The notes under the pieces: model-generated
What the model saw: only the letters and a program-made list of their open reading frames with translations
Database searches by the model: none
What the model was told of the DNA's origin: nothing
In this document: positions 44,300 to 53,594 of the stretch, piece after piece
How positions within the stretch are numbered: position 1 is the stretch's first letter
Layout of the letters: every line of letters begins with the position of its first letter
Position numbers and translations under genes: made by a program
Assembly: GCA_903882875.1 (NCBI GenBank)
Contig: CAIRYQ010000115.1
Coordinates: 1 to 64,000 of the forward strand
From: an uncultured Spartobacteria bacterium
Lineage (GTDB): Bacteria > Verrucomicrobiota > Verrucomicrobiia > Chthoniobacterales > Chthoniobacteraceae
DNA length: 64,000 nucleotides
Direction: 5' to 3'

Positions 44300-46060
44300 A
44301 TGTCCCTCATCCTCGGAATCAACGCCTATCACCCCGACGCCTCCGCCTGCATCGTGCTGGACGGCAAGCTCGTCGCCGCCGTCGCGGAGGAACGCCTCGG
44401 CGTCCGCTTCAAGCACATCGCGGGTTTCCCGGCGCAGGCGATCCGCCGTGTGCTTGCGATGGCCGGTGCCACGGCGAAGGATCTCGATTTCGTCGCCGTG
44501 GGCCACGACAGCAACGCGAACAAGTCGGCGAAAATGCGGCGTGTGATTTCCAATCCGATCCGCTCGGCGAAGGCGGTCGCATCGTTTTTGAAAAGGCGCA
44601 CGCGTTTCGAGAGCCTCGGCGATCAGGTCGCGAAGGCGTGCGACGTGGGCCGTGCGGACTGCCGCTTCCAGCAGGTGGATGTCGAGCATCACCTCGCGCA
44701 TCTCGCGAGTTCGTTTTATTCCAGCGACTTCGACTCTGCGGCGGGCCTGTCGTACGACGGATCGGGTGATTTTGTCTCCGCGATGACCGCGAAGTGCGAG
44801 GGCGACACGATCACGCCGCTGAAGCGTTTCTTCGTCCCGAACTCGCTCGGCTACCTCTACACGGCCATCTGCCAGTTCATCGGCTTCGACCACTTCGGTG
44901 AGGAATACAAGGTGATGGGCCTCGCCGCGTACGGGGAACCGAAATACGTGGATATGCTCAGGCAATTCGTATCAACGGACGGGAAAGGGAACTACCGGCT
45001 CGACGAAAAATACATCCGAGCGAGCGGCGGGAGCTTCGAGGAATGCATCAATGAAAAGGGCGAGATCGTCCTCGCGCGACTCTACACGGACGAGCTGGTG
45101 AAGAAGCTCGGCAAACCGCGCAAGCGCGGCGACGAACTCACGCAGCGCGACAAGGATATCGCTGCGTCGTGCCAGAAATATTTCGAGCAGATCGTGCTGG
45201 AACTCCTCGCGACGCTGCACGGGCAGATGTCCACGGACAGGCTCGTGACGGCCGGCGGCTGCGCACTGAACGGCGTGTGCAACGCGCGCATCCGCCGCGA
45301 GACGCCATTTCAAAAAACGTACATCCAGTGTGCGGCATCGGATGACGGCACCGCGATCGGCGCGGCGCTGCATGTCTGGAATTCTGTGCTGAAAAAGCCG
45401 CGTTCGCCGATGATCGATCACGCCTCGTGGGGGCCGGAATATTCCGTCGCCGAGTGCGAATTCGCGATGAAGGCGGCGGGGTTGCCGTATGAGCGATTCG
45501 ACGGCGATGCGCTTTACAAACGCGGTGCCGCGCACCTCAAGGCCGGTCATGTGATGGGCTGGTATCAGGGCCGCAGTGAATGGGGCCCGCGTGCGCTCGG
45601 CAACCGTTCCATCGTCGCGAATCCCGGCTGGCCGGGCATGAAGGATCTCATCAACGCGAAGATCAAACGCCGCGAGGCATTCCGTCCTTTCGCACCGTCC
45701 ATTCTCGCCGACCGCGTGCCCGAGTATTTCGAGCAGGATGTCGAGAGCCCGTTCATGATGCACGTCGTGAAAATCCGCCCCGAGAAGCGCGCCGAACTCG
45801 CCGCCGTTTGCCACGAGGATTTCACGGGCCGCCTGCACACGGTGAAGCGTTCGCAGAATGAAAAGTACTACGGCCTCATCAGCGAGTTCGCCGCGCAGTC
45901 CGGCACGCCGGTGGTGCTAAACACGAGCTTCAACGAGAACGAGCCGATCGTGGACACGCCGGAGCAGGCCATCGCGTGCTACGTGCGGACGGACATGGAC
46001 GCGCTGTGCCTCGGGCCGTTCGTCACGACAAAGCCGGGCAAGTCGCTGCCAGCGACATAG
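44300..46060 (+). CDS. Carbamoyltransferase (NodU/CmcH/TobZ family)
   Basis: The 586-residue protein starts SLILGINAYHPDASACIVLD and VAAVAEERLGVRFKH, the Kae1-like half that makes carbamoyl-adenylate from carbamoyl phosphate and ATP. The C-terminal half has YQGRSEWGPRALGNRSIVAN and KRREAFRPFAPSIL, which are signatures of the family. It transfers the carbamoyl group to a hydroxyl, here probably of a surface sugar, as NodU does for Nod factors. It is followed after only 6 bp by a GT2 gene, so the two are co-transcribed. Confidence 0.92.
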   Translation: MSLILGINAYHPDASACIVLDGKLVAAVAEERLGVRFKHIAGFPAQAIRRVLAMAGATAKDLDFVAVGHDSNANKSAKMRRVISNPIRSAKAVASFLKRRTRFESLGDQVAKACDVGRADCRFQQVDVEHHLAHLASSFYSSDFDSAAGLSYDGSGDFVSAMTAKCEGDTITPLKRFFVPNSLGYLYTAICQFIGFDHFGEEYKVMGLAAYGEPKYVDMLRQFVSTDGKGNYRLDEKYIRASGGSFEECINEKGEIVLARLYTDELVKKLGKPRKRGDELTQRDKDIAASCQKYFEQIVLELLATLHGQMSTDRLVTAGGCALNGVCNARIRRETPFQKTYIQCAASDDGTAIGAALHVWNSVLKKPRSPMIDHASWGPEYSVAECEFAMKAAGLPYERFDGDALYKRGAAHLKAGHVMGWYQGRSEWGPRALGNRSIVANPGWPGMKDLINAKIKRREAFRPFAPSILADRVPEYFEQDVESPFMMHVVKIRPEKRAELAAVCHEDFTGRLHTVKRSQNEKYYGLISEFAAQSGTPVVLNTSFNENEPIVDTPEQAIACYVRTDMDALCLGPFVTTKPGKSLPAT

Positions 46061-46066
46061 AGCGCA

Positions 46067-46939
46067 ATGTCCATCCCGGTCTCCATTCTCATCCCGATTA
46101 AAAATGAAGCCGGGAATCTCCCACGCTGCCTCGCCTCGGTCGCTTGGGCGGATGAAATTTTCGTCGTGGATTCGCAGAGCACGGACGGCTCGCAGCAGAT
46201 CGCGGAGCAGCACGGCGCGAAGGTCGTGCAGTTCCATTTTAACGGCACATGGCCGAAGAAAAAAAATTGGGCGCTCGAAAATCTGCCGTTCACGCACGAG
46301 TGGGTTTTCATCCTCGATGCGGACGAGGTGATGCCGCCGGAGGCCGAGGCGGAATTCCGCGCGATCGTGAGCGACAAAAATCACGCGACCGCCGGCTACT
46401 GGATCAACCGCCGTTTCATGTTCATGGGAAAATGGCTGCGCCACGCGTACTATCCGAACTGGAACCTGCGCCTTTTCAAACACCGCCTCGGGCGCCACGA
46501 GAAGCTCACCGACGTGGACACGCAGAGCGGTGATAACGAAGTCCACGAGCACGTCGTCGTGCAGGGCGAGACCGCGCGCCTGCGCTGCGAGATGGATCAC
46601 TACGCGTTTCCGTCCGTCGCGGTATTTGTGGAGAAACACAACCGCTACTCGAACTGGGAGGCGCGTGTGGCGCTCGATCGCTACCTGCACGGCGACGCGA
46701 AGCATCTGCAAAAGGCCGATGTCGGTTTCCGGCGAAAACTGAAGCAGTGGTCGCAGATGCTGCCCTTCCGCGGACTCCAGCGGTTCCTCTACGTCTATGT
46801 GGTGCAGCGTGGTTTTCTCGACGGGCTTGCGGGATTTTATTTCGCGCGGCTGCATGCGTTCTACGAATTCCTGAGCGTGGCGAAGACGTATGAGCTCAAG
46901 CAGCAGGCAAAGCGCGGCGATGGCGGCGCGCCGAAGTGA
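46067..46939 (+). CDS. GT2-family glycosyltransferase (WaaE/KdtX-like)
   Basis: The 290-residue protein starts SILIPIKNEAGNLPRCLASV, then ADEIFVVDSQSTDGS for UDP-sugar binding. FILDADEVMPPE supplies the DxD motif. This layout and the later WLRHAYYPNWNLRLFKHRLG match WaaE-type beta-1,4-glucosyltransferases of the LPS inner core and related lipid-A-linked enzymes. A role in core or oligosaccharide extension is inferred. A basic amphipathic C-terminus suggests membrane association. It ends the long central run. Confidence 0.88.
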   Translation: MSIPVSILIPIKNEAGNLPRCLASVAWADEIFVVDSQSTDGSQQIAEQHGAKVVQFHFNGTWPKKKNWALENLPFTHEWVFILDADEVMPPEAEAEFRAIVSDKNHATAGYWINRRFMFMGKWLRHAYYPNWNLRLFKHRLGRHEKLTDVDTQSGDNEVHEHVVVQGETARLRCEMDHYAFPSVAVFVEKHNRYSNWEARVALDRYLHGDAKHLQKADVGFRRKLKQWSQMLPFRGLQRFLYVYVVQRGFLDGLAGFYFARLHAFYEFLSVAKTYELKQQAKRGDGGAPK

Positions 46940-47187
46940 CTGCAACACCTTGCCGGGCTGCTCGCGTTCATGTGCGCGATTGAGATTGCGCAATGTGGAT
47001 ATCAGGGCGCACCAGTTCGCCGGCCGATGTTTGCACGGGTTGGAGCGGCATTTTTTCCGCGCGGCTTTTCTCCGAGTTGTTGGATGCGCGCGCGGAAAGC
47101 GCCTCGCGCAAGTGATTGCGCTGGCGCGTGCAAAGTATCATTGGCAGGAAGACGCATTGAGGGTAACATTTCTGGGAATTCACTATC

Positions 47188-48912
47188 GTGCAGCCTCTCG
47201 AAACGCTACTTGCCCCCGAGCTTCAGGAAGCGCGAAAACGCCGCCGGAACTGGCTGGTCGTTGTCGTCGTGCTTGTGTTGGCGCTGTGCGTGCTGCTGCT
47301 CGAATGGCGTCCGTTTTACGCGTGGCTCCAGGGTGTGCGCTCTCGGCGGCTCGCAGCAAAGGCTGAGGCGGAAATCTTTTCGGGAAACATCGAGGAGGCT
47401 GTGAAAAAGGCGCGCACTGCGTACTGGACGAAGCCGGATGAACCGGCAGCAATCCGTGCCGCCGCAAGGGCGCAGCGGATGACTGGCCAGTACGCCGCGG
47501 ACGTCCCGCTCTGGGCGCAGCTCAGGAAGACCGGCGCCCTGCGGCCCGAGGATCGCCTGCCTTACGCGGAGGATCTCATCATGTCCGGCGCAGTGGCCGA
47601 GGCCGGAAATGAGATTGAGGCATTGCTGAAGGAAAACAATTCCGACGGCGCACTGTTCCGGCTGGCGGCGCGATGGTCGGCCACCGAAGGCAATGGCGAG
47701 AGGGCGCGTGATTTTGCGGCGAAGGCCGTGAAGGCGGAGCCCGAGAGCCACGAGGGACGGCTGCTGCTCGCGCTGCTCCAGCTCTCCGCGGGAACGGAAC
47801 CGCTGCGGGAGGAGGCCACGCGCGTGCTGCTTGCCCTCGGGGCTGAGGACTCGCGCGAAGGCCTTGAGGCGATCCGGAAGCTCGGCACGCTCCGGGGCAT
47901 CTCGCCGGAGGTGGCGGCAAAGGTGGTCGCTCTTTTGCAGCGGCACCCGCTCGCGATCGAGCAGCACCGGATTCTCGCCTTCAATCTCGATCTGGATCTT
48001 CACCCTGCGGAGAAAGCCGCGATGCTGGATGCGGCCGTGAAAAAATACAGTGCGGCCGCTCCCGCCGCACGTTGCGCGTTCGGCGTCTGGCTGAACGGGC
48101 ACGGCGAATTTGAGCGGATGCTGAAGCTCATCCCGGTGGAGGAGGGGCTCAAGCGGCAGGACATGCTGCTCGTGGTGCTCGACTCCCTCGCGGCCCTCGG
48201 GCGCTGGCAGGAGATCGAGCGGATACTGGAGACCAGAGACGTGCCTCTCTACACGGCGATGAAGGAACTCTATCTCGCGCGGGTCGCCGAGGAGATGGGA
48301 ACCAAGGCCGCGGCGGAGCTGCACTGGCACCGCGCGCATCTCGCAGCGGCGCCATCGCCGGAGCAGATGCGGGAAATCGCGCTCTATGCGGAAAAGTTGG
48401 GACGCCCCGAACAGGCCGAGCTTGCATACCGTTCGCTCGTCTCAAACGCAAACACCGCCCGCCCCGCCATGGAGGCGCTGCTGAAGCTTGCGGGAAGCCG
48501 GGGCGACATGGACACCGTGCGCGACACCCTGAAAAAAATGCACGAACGCTGGCCGCAGGATGACGCGGTGAAAAACGATCTCGCGTATTTCAATCTCCTC
48601 GCTGGCAAGTCGGTGGAGGAATCGCTGGCGGTCGCGAAGGATCTCGTCGCCCATTCGCCGAGAAATCTCCCGCACATCACCACGCTCGCGCTCGCCATGC
48701 TCCGCAAAAAGGATCCCGCCGCGGCGCTCTCCGTATATCAGGGGCTGCAGATCCCGTGGGAGCGGATTGCGGCCTCGCAGCGCGCCGTGCATGCGGCGGT
48801 GCTCGGCGCAAATGGGAAGACGGACATGGCGTCGGAGGAAGCCGCCGCGCTGCGCTGGGAAGATCTGCGCGCCGAGGAAAAGGAGCTCATCAAGCAGTGG
48901 CGGAAGCAGTGA
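47188..48912 (+). CDS. Membrane-anchored TPR protein linked to exosortase
   Basis: The gene uses a GTG start. The 574-residue product has one N-terminal transmembrane helix (about 22-41, WLVVVVVLVLALCVLLLEW) preceded by positive residues, so the bulk faces the periplasm. The rest is helical with repeated TPR-like pairs such as AEIFSGNIEEAVKKARTAYW. The stop overlaps the start of the exosortase gene (GTGA), which argues for a joint function. Exosortase loci often carry TPR proteins, thought to assist export or assembly of exopolysaccharide. No catalytic motif is visible. Confidence 0.8.
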   Translation: MQPLETLLAPELQEARKRRRNWLVVVVVLVLALCVLLLEWRPFYAWLQGVRSRRLAAKAEAEIFSGNIEEAVKKARTAYWTKPDEPAAIRAAARAQRMTGQYAADVPLWAQLRKTGALRPEDRLPYAEDLIMSGAVAEAGNEIEALLKENNSDGALFRLAARWSATEGNGERARDFAAKAVKAEPESHEGRLLLALLQLSAGTEPLREEATRVLLALGAEDSREGLEAIRKLGTLRGISPEVAAKVVALLQRHPLAIEQHRILAFNLDLDLHPAEKAAMLDAAVKKYSAAAPAARCAFGVWLNGHGEFERMLKLIPVEEGLKRQDMLLVVLDSLAALGRWQEIERILETRDVPLYTAMKELYLARVAEEMGTKAAAELHWHRAHLAAAPSPEQMREIALYAEKLGRPEQAELAYRSLVSNANTARPAMEALLKLAGSRGDMDTVRDTLKKMHERWPQDDAVKNDLAYFNLLAGKSVEESLAVAKDLVAHSPRNLPHITTLALAMLRKKDPAAALSVYQGLQIPWERIAASQRAVHAAVLGANGKTDMASEEAAALRWEDLRAEEKELIKQWRKQ

Positions 48913-50492
48913 GCGCATCCGAGGATGTCCCGGCGGCGGGACGGATGGATTCCGCGCCGTGGTGGCCGGTCTTCGCCGTGCTCGCTCTGCTCTGGCTGCT
49001 CGCCGTGCGGCAGCTCCGCTTCGAGTGGACGAACAACCCGCAGTACACCTTCGGCTGGACGGTGCCGTTCCTCGCCGGGTACCTGTTCCTTGAGCGGTGG
49101 AAACGCCGCCCTCCCGCGCAGGCACTGGGCTCGCGGCGCGGTCTGGCGATCGTCGTGATCACGCTGGCATTCCTTCTTCTGCCCGTGCGGCTCATGCAGG
49201 AATCCGCACCGGACTGGCGTCTGCTCGGCTGGGCGATGGGCGGGATCTGCGTCGCGATCACGCTGGCCGCCGTCTATTTTGCGGGAGGCCGCGGTTGGCT
49301 GCGGCACTTTGCTTTTTCGGTCGCATTTTTTCTTGTGGCGGTTCCGTGGCCGGTGCCGGTGGAGCAGCCGCTCGTGCAGTTGCTCATGCGCTCGGTCACG
49401 CAGATTTGCGTGGAGGCGCTCAGTTGGGCGGGCATTCCCGCGATCCAGAGCGGGAACGTGATCCAGATCAGTGCCACGGCGAAAGTCGGCGTTGAGGAGG
49501 CGTGCAGCGGCGTCCGCTCGCTGCAGACCACATTGATGATTGCTCTCTTCATGGGGGAGCTGCTGCGCTTTCGCATTCTTCGCCGGCTCGTCCTCCTCGT
49601 GGGCGGGCTCGTCGTCGCTTTCGTCTGCAATGCCAGCCGCGCATATTTCCTCGTCTGGGTGAGCGCAAAATCCGGCACTGAGGCAATCGCGAAATGGCAC
49701 GACAATGTGGGCATGGCGGTGCTCTTCGGGAGCCTCGTCGGAGTCGGCATCCTCTGTGCGCTCTTAAATCCCAAGCGTGATGAAACCAACGAGACCGACG
49801 AGACCGTGGGGGCATCGCTCGATCCGGGCCTGCTCCGTGCGGGGGATCCTCCCGGAAAAGGCATCCTCATCGCGCTGGTCGTGTGGTTCGCCGTGATCGA
49901 GATCGGCACCGAGGCTTGGTATCGCACCGCCGAATCGCATTTTCCAAAGGCGACTGCGTGGACGGTCCGCTGGCCCGTCGCGCAGAGGGGATTTCGCGAC
50001 GTCGAGTTCAGCGACGTCACGCGCAACATTTTGAAATACACCGACGCGCGTTCCGCCGTCTGGGCGGATGAGCAGAACCGCCGCTGGGCGATGGTGCTGC
50101 TGCGCTGGGCACCGGGCCGAACCTCGGTCCAGCTTGCGCGCTCCCACGGCCCCGAGGTGTGCCTCCCCGCGGGCGGTGCGAAAATGACCGCCGACCTCGG
50201 CCTGCACCCGATGAGGATCAATGGCGTGAATCTTCCTGTCCACGCGTACACGTTCAGCGCACGGGATCAGGTGCTCCACGTTTTCTACTGCCTTTGGGAA
50301 CAGCGCCCTGATGCGAGCGGTCCGCAGAGTACCGTCGAGGAACTCAACATCTCGAGCCGCCTGAATGCGGTTCGCAGGGGTGTGCGCAACGCCGGCCAGC
50401 AGGCAATCGAAGTCGCACTTTCCGATGTCGCCAGCCCCGAGCAGGCGGAAGCATTGGTGAGGAGCTTCCTCGAAAAAACCATCCAGCCCTGA
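48909..50492 (+). CDS. Exosortase fused to EpsI-type C-terminal domain
   Basis: I place the start at the GTG of 48909, overlapping the preceding stop; GTG at 48897 and ATG at 48945 are alternatives. The 527-residue protein has about eight TM helices (about 15-295) with the exosortase catalytic set C199 in EEACSGVRSLQTT, R244 in NASRAYFLVW, and H264 in AKWHDNVG. The periplasmic C-terminal part (about 330-527) resembles EpsI, which is usually a separate gene. Exosortases cleave and transfer PEP-CTERM-type proteins. No PEP-CTERM substrate is present in this window. Confidence 0.88.
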   Translation: MSASEDVPAAGRMDSAPWWPVFAVLALLWLLAVRQLRFEWTNNPQYTFGWTVPFLAGYLFLERWKRRPPAQALGSRRGLAIVVITLAFLLLPVRLMQESAPDWRLLGWAMGGICVAITLAAVYFAGGRGWLRHFAFSVAFFLVAVPWPVPVEQPLVQLLMRSVTQICVEALSWAGIPAIQSGNVIQISATAKVGVEEACSGVRSLQTTLMIALFMGELLRFRILRRLVLLVGGLVVAFVCNASRAYFLVWVSAKSGTEAIAKWHDNVGMAVLFGSLVGVGILCALLNPKRDETNETDETVGASLDPGLLRAGDPPGKGILIALVVWFAVIEIGTEAWYRTAESHFPKATAWTVRWPVAQRGFRDVEFSDVTRNILKYTDARSAVWADEQNRRWAMVLLRWAPGRTSVQLARSHGPEVCLPAGGAKMTADLGLHPMRINGVNLPVHAYTFSARDQVLHVFYCLWEQRPDASGPQSTVEELNISSRLNAVRRGVRNAGQQAIEVALSDVASPEQAEALVRSFLEKTIQP

Positions 50493-50508
50493 GCCGGGAT
50501 GCAGATTT

Positions 50509-51690
50509 TCAAACGCCGCGGATCACCACGCGGCGCAGCGTGAGGTGAAGAATCTCCGCCGGCGCCTGAATGCGGACCGGGAACCAGTTGCCCACGCCGT
50601 TGGACACGACGAGCGCACCCGAACGACGCGAGTAGAGGCCGCTCCAGTAGCGGTAAAAAAGCGGGCCCGCGCCGAGCCGTCCCGTGAGCATGAGCTGCCC
50701 GCCGTGTGTGTGACCGGAAAGAGTGAGCGGGATTTCCCCCGCAAAATCCCACGCGTGCGGATGGTGTGCGAGCAGCAGCGGCCACGCGCCAGGATCGCGC
50801 CGTGTGAGCAACGCCGCAGTGCTGTCGCGCATTCCGGTGACGCTGTGGTTCCACGGCAACCCGAGGAATTGCACGCGCTGGCCGCGGATGTCCGCCGTTG
50901 CACTGTCGCCGCGCAGCAGCGGCATCCCGCCGCGCTCCGCCTCGCGGTGGAAAATCCCCGCGTCCTCGATGAGGTCGTGGTTGCCCTCACATGCCGCGAC
51001 GATGTGCCGCGCGCGCAGCGCTCGCACGACATCCAGCGCCGCCGGGAGATCGCGCAGCGAGTGGTTGATGAAATCGCCCGTGAGCGCGATCACGTCCGCG
51101 TCGAGCCGGTTCGTCTCCTCGACGATGCGTTCGAGCACGCGGCCTCGCGTGAAGCGCCCGACGTGAAAATCAGACACATGCGCGATGGTCATGCCTTCGA
51201 GCGCGGGCGGCAGTTCCGGCACGGGCACCTCGATGCGCCGGATGCGAAAGCCATCGAGCTGCGCCTCGCCGATTCCCGCGGCGGCAAGTGTGAGCGCCGG
51301 CGGCACGAGCGCCGCGGCTGCCCCGAGAAACTCGCGCCGTGTGCCGGCAGGAATCTCGCCCACCTGCACCGGATCCGCTTTTTCCTCAGAACGAAAGAGG
51401 CGCACGATTTTCCAAATCGTCGCGCCGATTGCCCGCACGATTCGCCACGCGAGCCACGGCAGCAGGATGACGACGTGCCAAGCGAGAATCATCGAATGCA
51501 GCGGGCGTGGCAGCACTTCCTCGATCCCCACGCCGCCACGCGAAAGAAGAATCGTCATGAGGCCGGCACCCTGAAGTGCGCCGAAGATGCCGAGTGTCCA
51601 CCGCATCCATCGCCTCGGCAGCCGCATCGCAGAGACGCACCAAAGGAGATCGCCGAGCGCCATGCAGGTGAGGAGAATGAGGAACGTCAT
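50509..51690 (-). CDS. Membrane metallophosphoesterase (YkuE/LpxG-like)
   Basis: The 393-residue protein has three or so hydrophobic segments in the first 100 residues, then a calcineurin-like phosphoesterase domain. All metal motifs are present: IAHVSDFHVG, VIALTGDFI, CEGNHDL, LLLAHHPHAW and SGHTHGGQ. A short Ala/Pro-rich linker around residue 140 joins the parts. Relatives hydrolyse phospholipid or UDP-diacylglucosamine (LpxG), so a lipid or lipid-A substrate is possible. It converges with the exosortase gene; the intervening 16 bp hold no terminator hairpin. Confidence 0.87.
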   Translation of the reverse strand: MTFLILLTCMALGDLLWCVSAMRLPRRWMRWTLGIFGALQGAGLMTILLSRGGVGIEEVLPRPLHSMILAWHVVILLPWLAWRIVRAIGATIWKIVRLFRSEEKADPVQVGEIPAGTRREFLGAAAALVPPALTLAAAGIGEAQLDGFRIRRIEVPVPELPPALEGMTIAHVSDFHVGRFTRGRVLERIVEETNRLDADVIALTGDFINHSLRDLPAALDVVRALRARHIVAACEGNHDLIEDAGIFHREAERGGMPLLRGDSATADIRGQRVQFLGLPWNHSVTGMRDSTAALLTRRDPGAWPLLLAHHPHAWDFAGEIPLTLSGHTHGGQLMLTGRLGAGPLFYRYWSGLYSRRSGALVVSNGVGNWFPVRIQAPAEILHLTLRRVVIRGV

Positions 51691-51775
51691 GCCTTGCGCG
51701 ATTTATCGCCTGAAAATACGCGCACTGCAAATCAACCGTAGCAGAACCGCGAAACGGAGTGGCGGCAAAGGTCGC

Positions 51776-52696
51776 CTACTTTGCCGCCGCGCGCCACGCC
51801 TCGAATGTCCCGACGTGGATGCGGACGATTTTCATGATGTCGCGCGTGTAGCCACCGGCGAGCACCCACGCTACCGGGATGCCTTGTGAACGCGCGAATT
51901 CGAACACGCGGAGGTCGCGTGCGCGCAGATCGTCCGCATTGAGCGCGAGCGGCGAATACGGATCCTCGAAATACGGATCGGCCCCAGCCTGGTAGAGCAG
52001 CAGGTCCGGCTTCCAGTCCGCGATCAGCGGCAGTGCATCGTCCATGATGCGCTGCATCGTCGCGCGATCGCAGCCCGCGGGCAGTGCGAATGAGTGGTGG
52101 TTTTCCCCGTCCCGGTGTCGGCGTTCGCGCACGTCGCGGTAGGGCACGTTGTTCCAATAGTCGTTGCCGTAAATCGAGACGGCGAAAATGTGTGGACGCA
52201 CCGCGGCGAGTTGCGCGGTGCCGTTGCCGTAGTGGAGATCCATGTCGAGGATCGCGACCCGCCGCGTTTCGCCCGCTGCGAAAAGGGCATCGGCTGCAAC
52301 GATGAGGCCGTTGAACGTGCAGAAGCCTTCGCCGTGATCGGCGCACGCGTGGTGAAAGCCGCTCGCAATCGCGGCGGACGCCCCGTCGCGCAGCGCCGTG
52401 CGCGCCGCGGCGATGCATGCGCCATTCGTGAGCAGCACGCTGGGAAAGAGGGCGGGCGACCACGGGAATTTTTGAGACTCAGCGAGCGCGCGCGGCTCGC
52501 CGGTCCGGACTGCGTCCACGTAGTGACGCGTGTGGACGCGCAGCAAATCGGCTTCGGATACGGGAAGCGGCTCCGCAATTTTCACGCCGGGAATTTTCGC
52601 AACTTCCGCTGCGACGAGCGCAAATTTCCGCATTGGCATGAGGTGATCACCGATCGGCGCGGCGAAGCCGGGATGATGGAAGGCGGTGAGGCTCAA
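51776..52696 (-). CDS. Histone deacetylase-family deacetylase (AcuC/HDAC-like)
   Basis: The 306-residue protein is a zinc-dependent deacetylase of the arginase-HDAC fold. SGFHHACADHGEGFCTFNG contains the paired histidines, and ILDMDLHYGNGTAQ supplies Asp and His for the zinc. YQAGADPYFEDPYS gives the third ligand Asp, and AGGYTRDI closes the site. It could deacetylate acetyl-lysine on proteins or acetylated polyamines or small molecules. Its start overlaps the stop of the GNAT gene by 4 bp (ATGA), so the two are coupled. Confidence 0.9.
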   Translation of the reverse strand: MSLTAFHHPGFAAPIGDHLMPMRKFALVAAEVAKIPGVKIAEPLPVSEADLLRVHTRHYVDAVRTGEPRALAESQKFPWSPALFPSVLLTNGACIAAARTALRDGASAAIASGFHHACADHGEGFCTFNGLIVAADALFAAGETRRVAILDMDLHYGNGTAQLAAVRPHIFAVSIYGNDYWNNVPYRDVRERRHRDGENHHSFALPAGCDRATMQRIMDDALPLIADWKPDLLLYQAGADPYFEDPYSPLALNADDLRARDLRVFEFARSQGIPVAWVLAGGYTRDIMKIVRIHVGTFEAWRAAAK

Positions 52697-53532
52697 AGTC
52701 GTGACGGCGGAGTTGGAATAGAAGTGCGCGCACTCGGCGGAATGAGTGCGATCTCAGATTGATCGGCGGGGAGACTTGCGAGGTTCAGCGCCGGATGCGC
52801 CATGTCCTGTGCGCGGAACTGTGCGCCATACATCGTGTGCAACGCGCGCACGATCCGGCGCACTTCGCCGCCGGGGATCGAATGCTCATGCTCGTTTCCG
52901 ACCCGCCGGATGATGAGATGGAAAGGCAGCGGTTGTGCGCCTCCCGACGCATCAATCATTTCTGGCGGGCGGAAGTCGGGCTGATGATAGCGGACAGTCT
53001 GCGGATCGATCTTGAGGTAGCCCGCGCGCTCATAAGCAAGCAGGCGCAGCGCCTTTCTCGGGTCGCTGCCGTCGTCGTATTCCATTTCACCCACGAGCGT
53101 CACGGTGCATCCGGGCGTGCCGGTTGCCGCGGCGATTTCGCGTGCGGTCAGGATCGGAGCGGCGCGCATCCAGCCCGCAAGTCCGCTGCGTCGCCACTCG
53201 GGAGCGACGAGCAAATGCGAGAGATGGACGATGATCCCGCCGTGGCACGCGATGGCCGTGTGATCGCGCACGGCGGCGATTTCTGTGCCGCGGCGCGCGA
53301 GCAGGATTTCGTAGCGGAGGCGCCCCGCCTCACGCATGCGGGCTGCTAGCACTTCGCGCGTTTCTATTTCATGCGCTGCACCGAACTCGCGCCACAGCGC
53401 GGCGTACGCGGTTTCAAAATAGGGATCGTCGCACGAACGGATCTGTGACCACGAAAATTGCGCCGGGTCGAGGGTCGCCGATTTTCCGTCGCCGGGGGCG
53501 AGCAGGTCGGGTGTCAGCAGCGCGGCGTCCAT
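52693..53532 (-). CDS. GNAT-type acyltransferase-like protein
   Basis: The 279-residue protein carries a GNAT-like core. HLSHLLVAPEWRRSGLAGWM holds the acetyl-CoA loop (Q/R-x-x-G-x-G/A variant), and the strand GCTVTLVGEMEYDDG follows. The N-terminal ~40 residues and the last ~80 are outside the core. The stop overlaps the start of the deacetylase gene, an arrangement like the Bacillus acuA/acuC pair, where one acetylates and the other deacetylates a protein. This pairing is an inference from context. The acyl donor and target are unknown. Confidence 0.72.
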   Translation of the reverse strand: MDAALLTPDLLAPGDGKSATLDPAQFSWSQIRSCDDPYFETAYAALWREFGAAHEIETREVLAARMREAGRLRYEILLARRGTEIAAVRDHTAIACHGGIIVHLSHLLVAPEWRRSGLAGWMRAAPILTAREIAAATGTPGCTVTLVGEMEYDDGSDPRKALRLLAYERAGYLKIDPQTVRYHQPDFRPPEMIDASGGAQPLPFHLIIRRVGNEHEHSIPGGEVRRIVRALHTMYGAQFRAQDMAHPALNLASLPADQSEIALIPPSARTSIPTPPSRL

Positions 53533-53594
53533 GAGCGCAATGTCCCACGAGTGTGGCGATCATGCGAGCCTCGCGATGCGCGGCGAGGCGTGCG

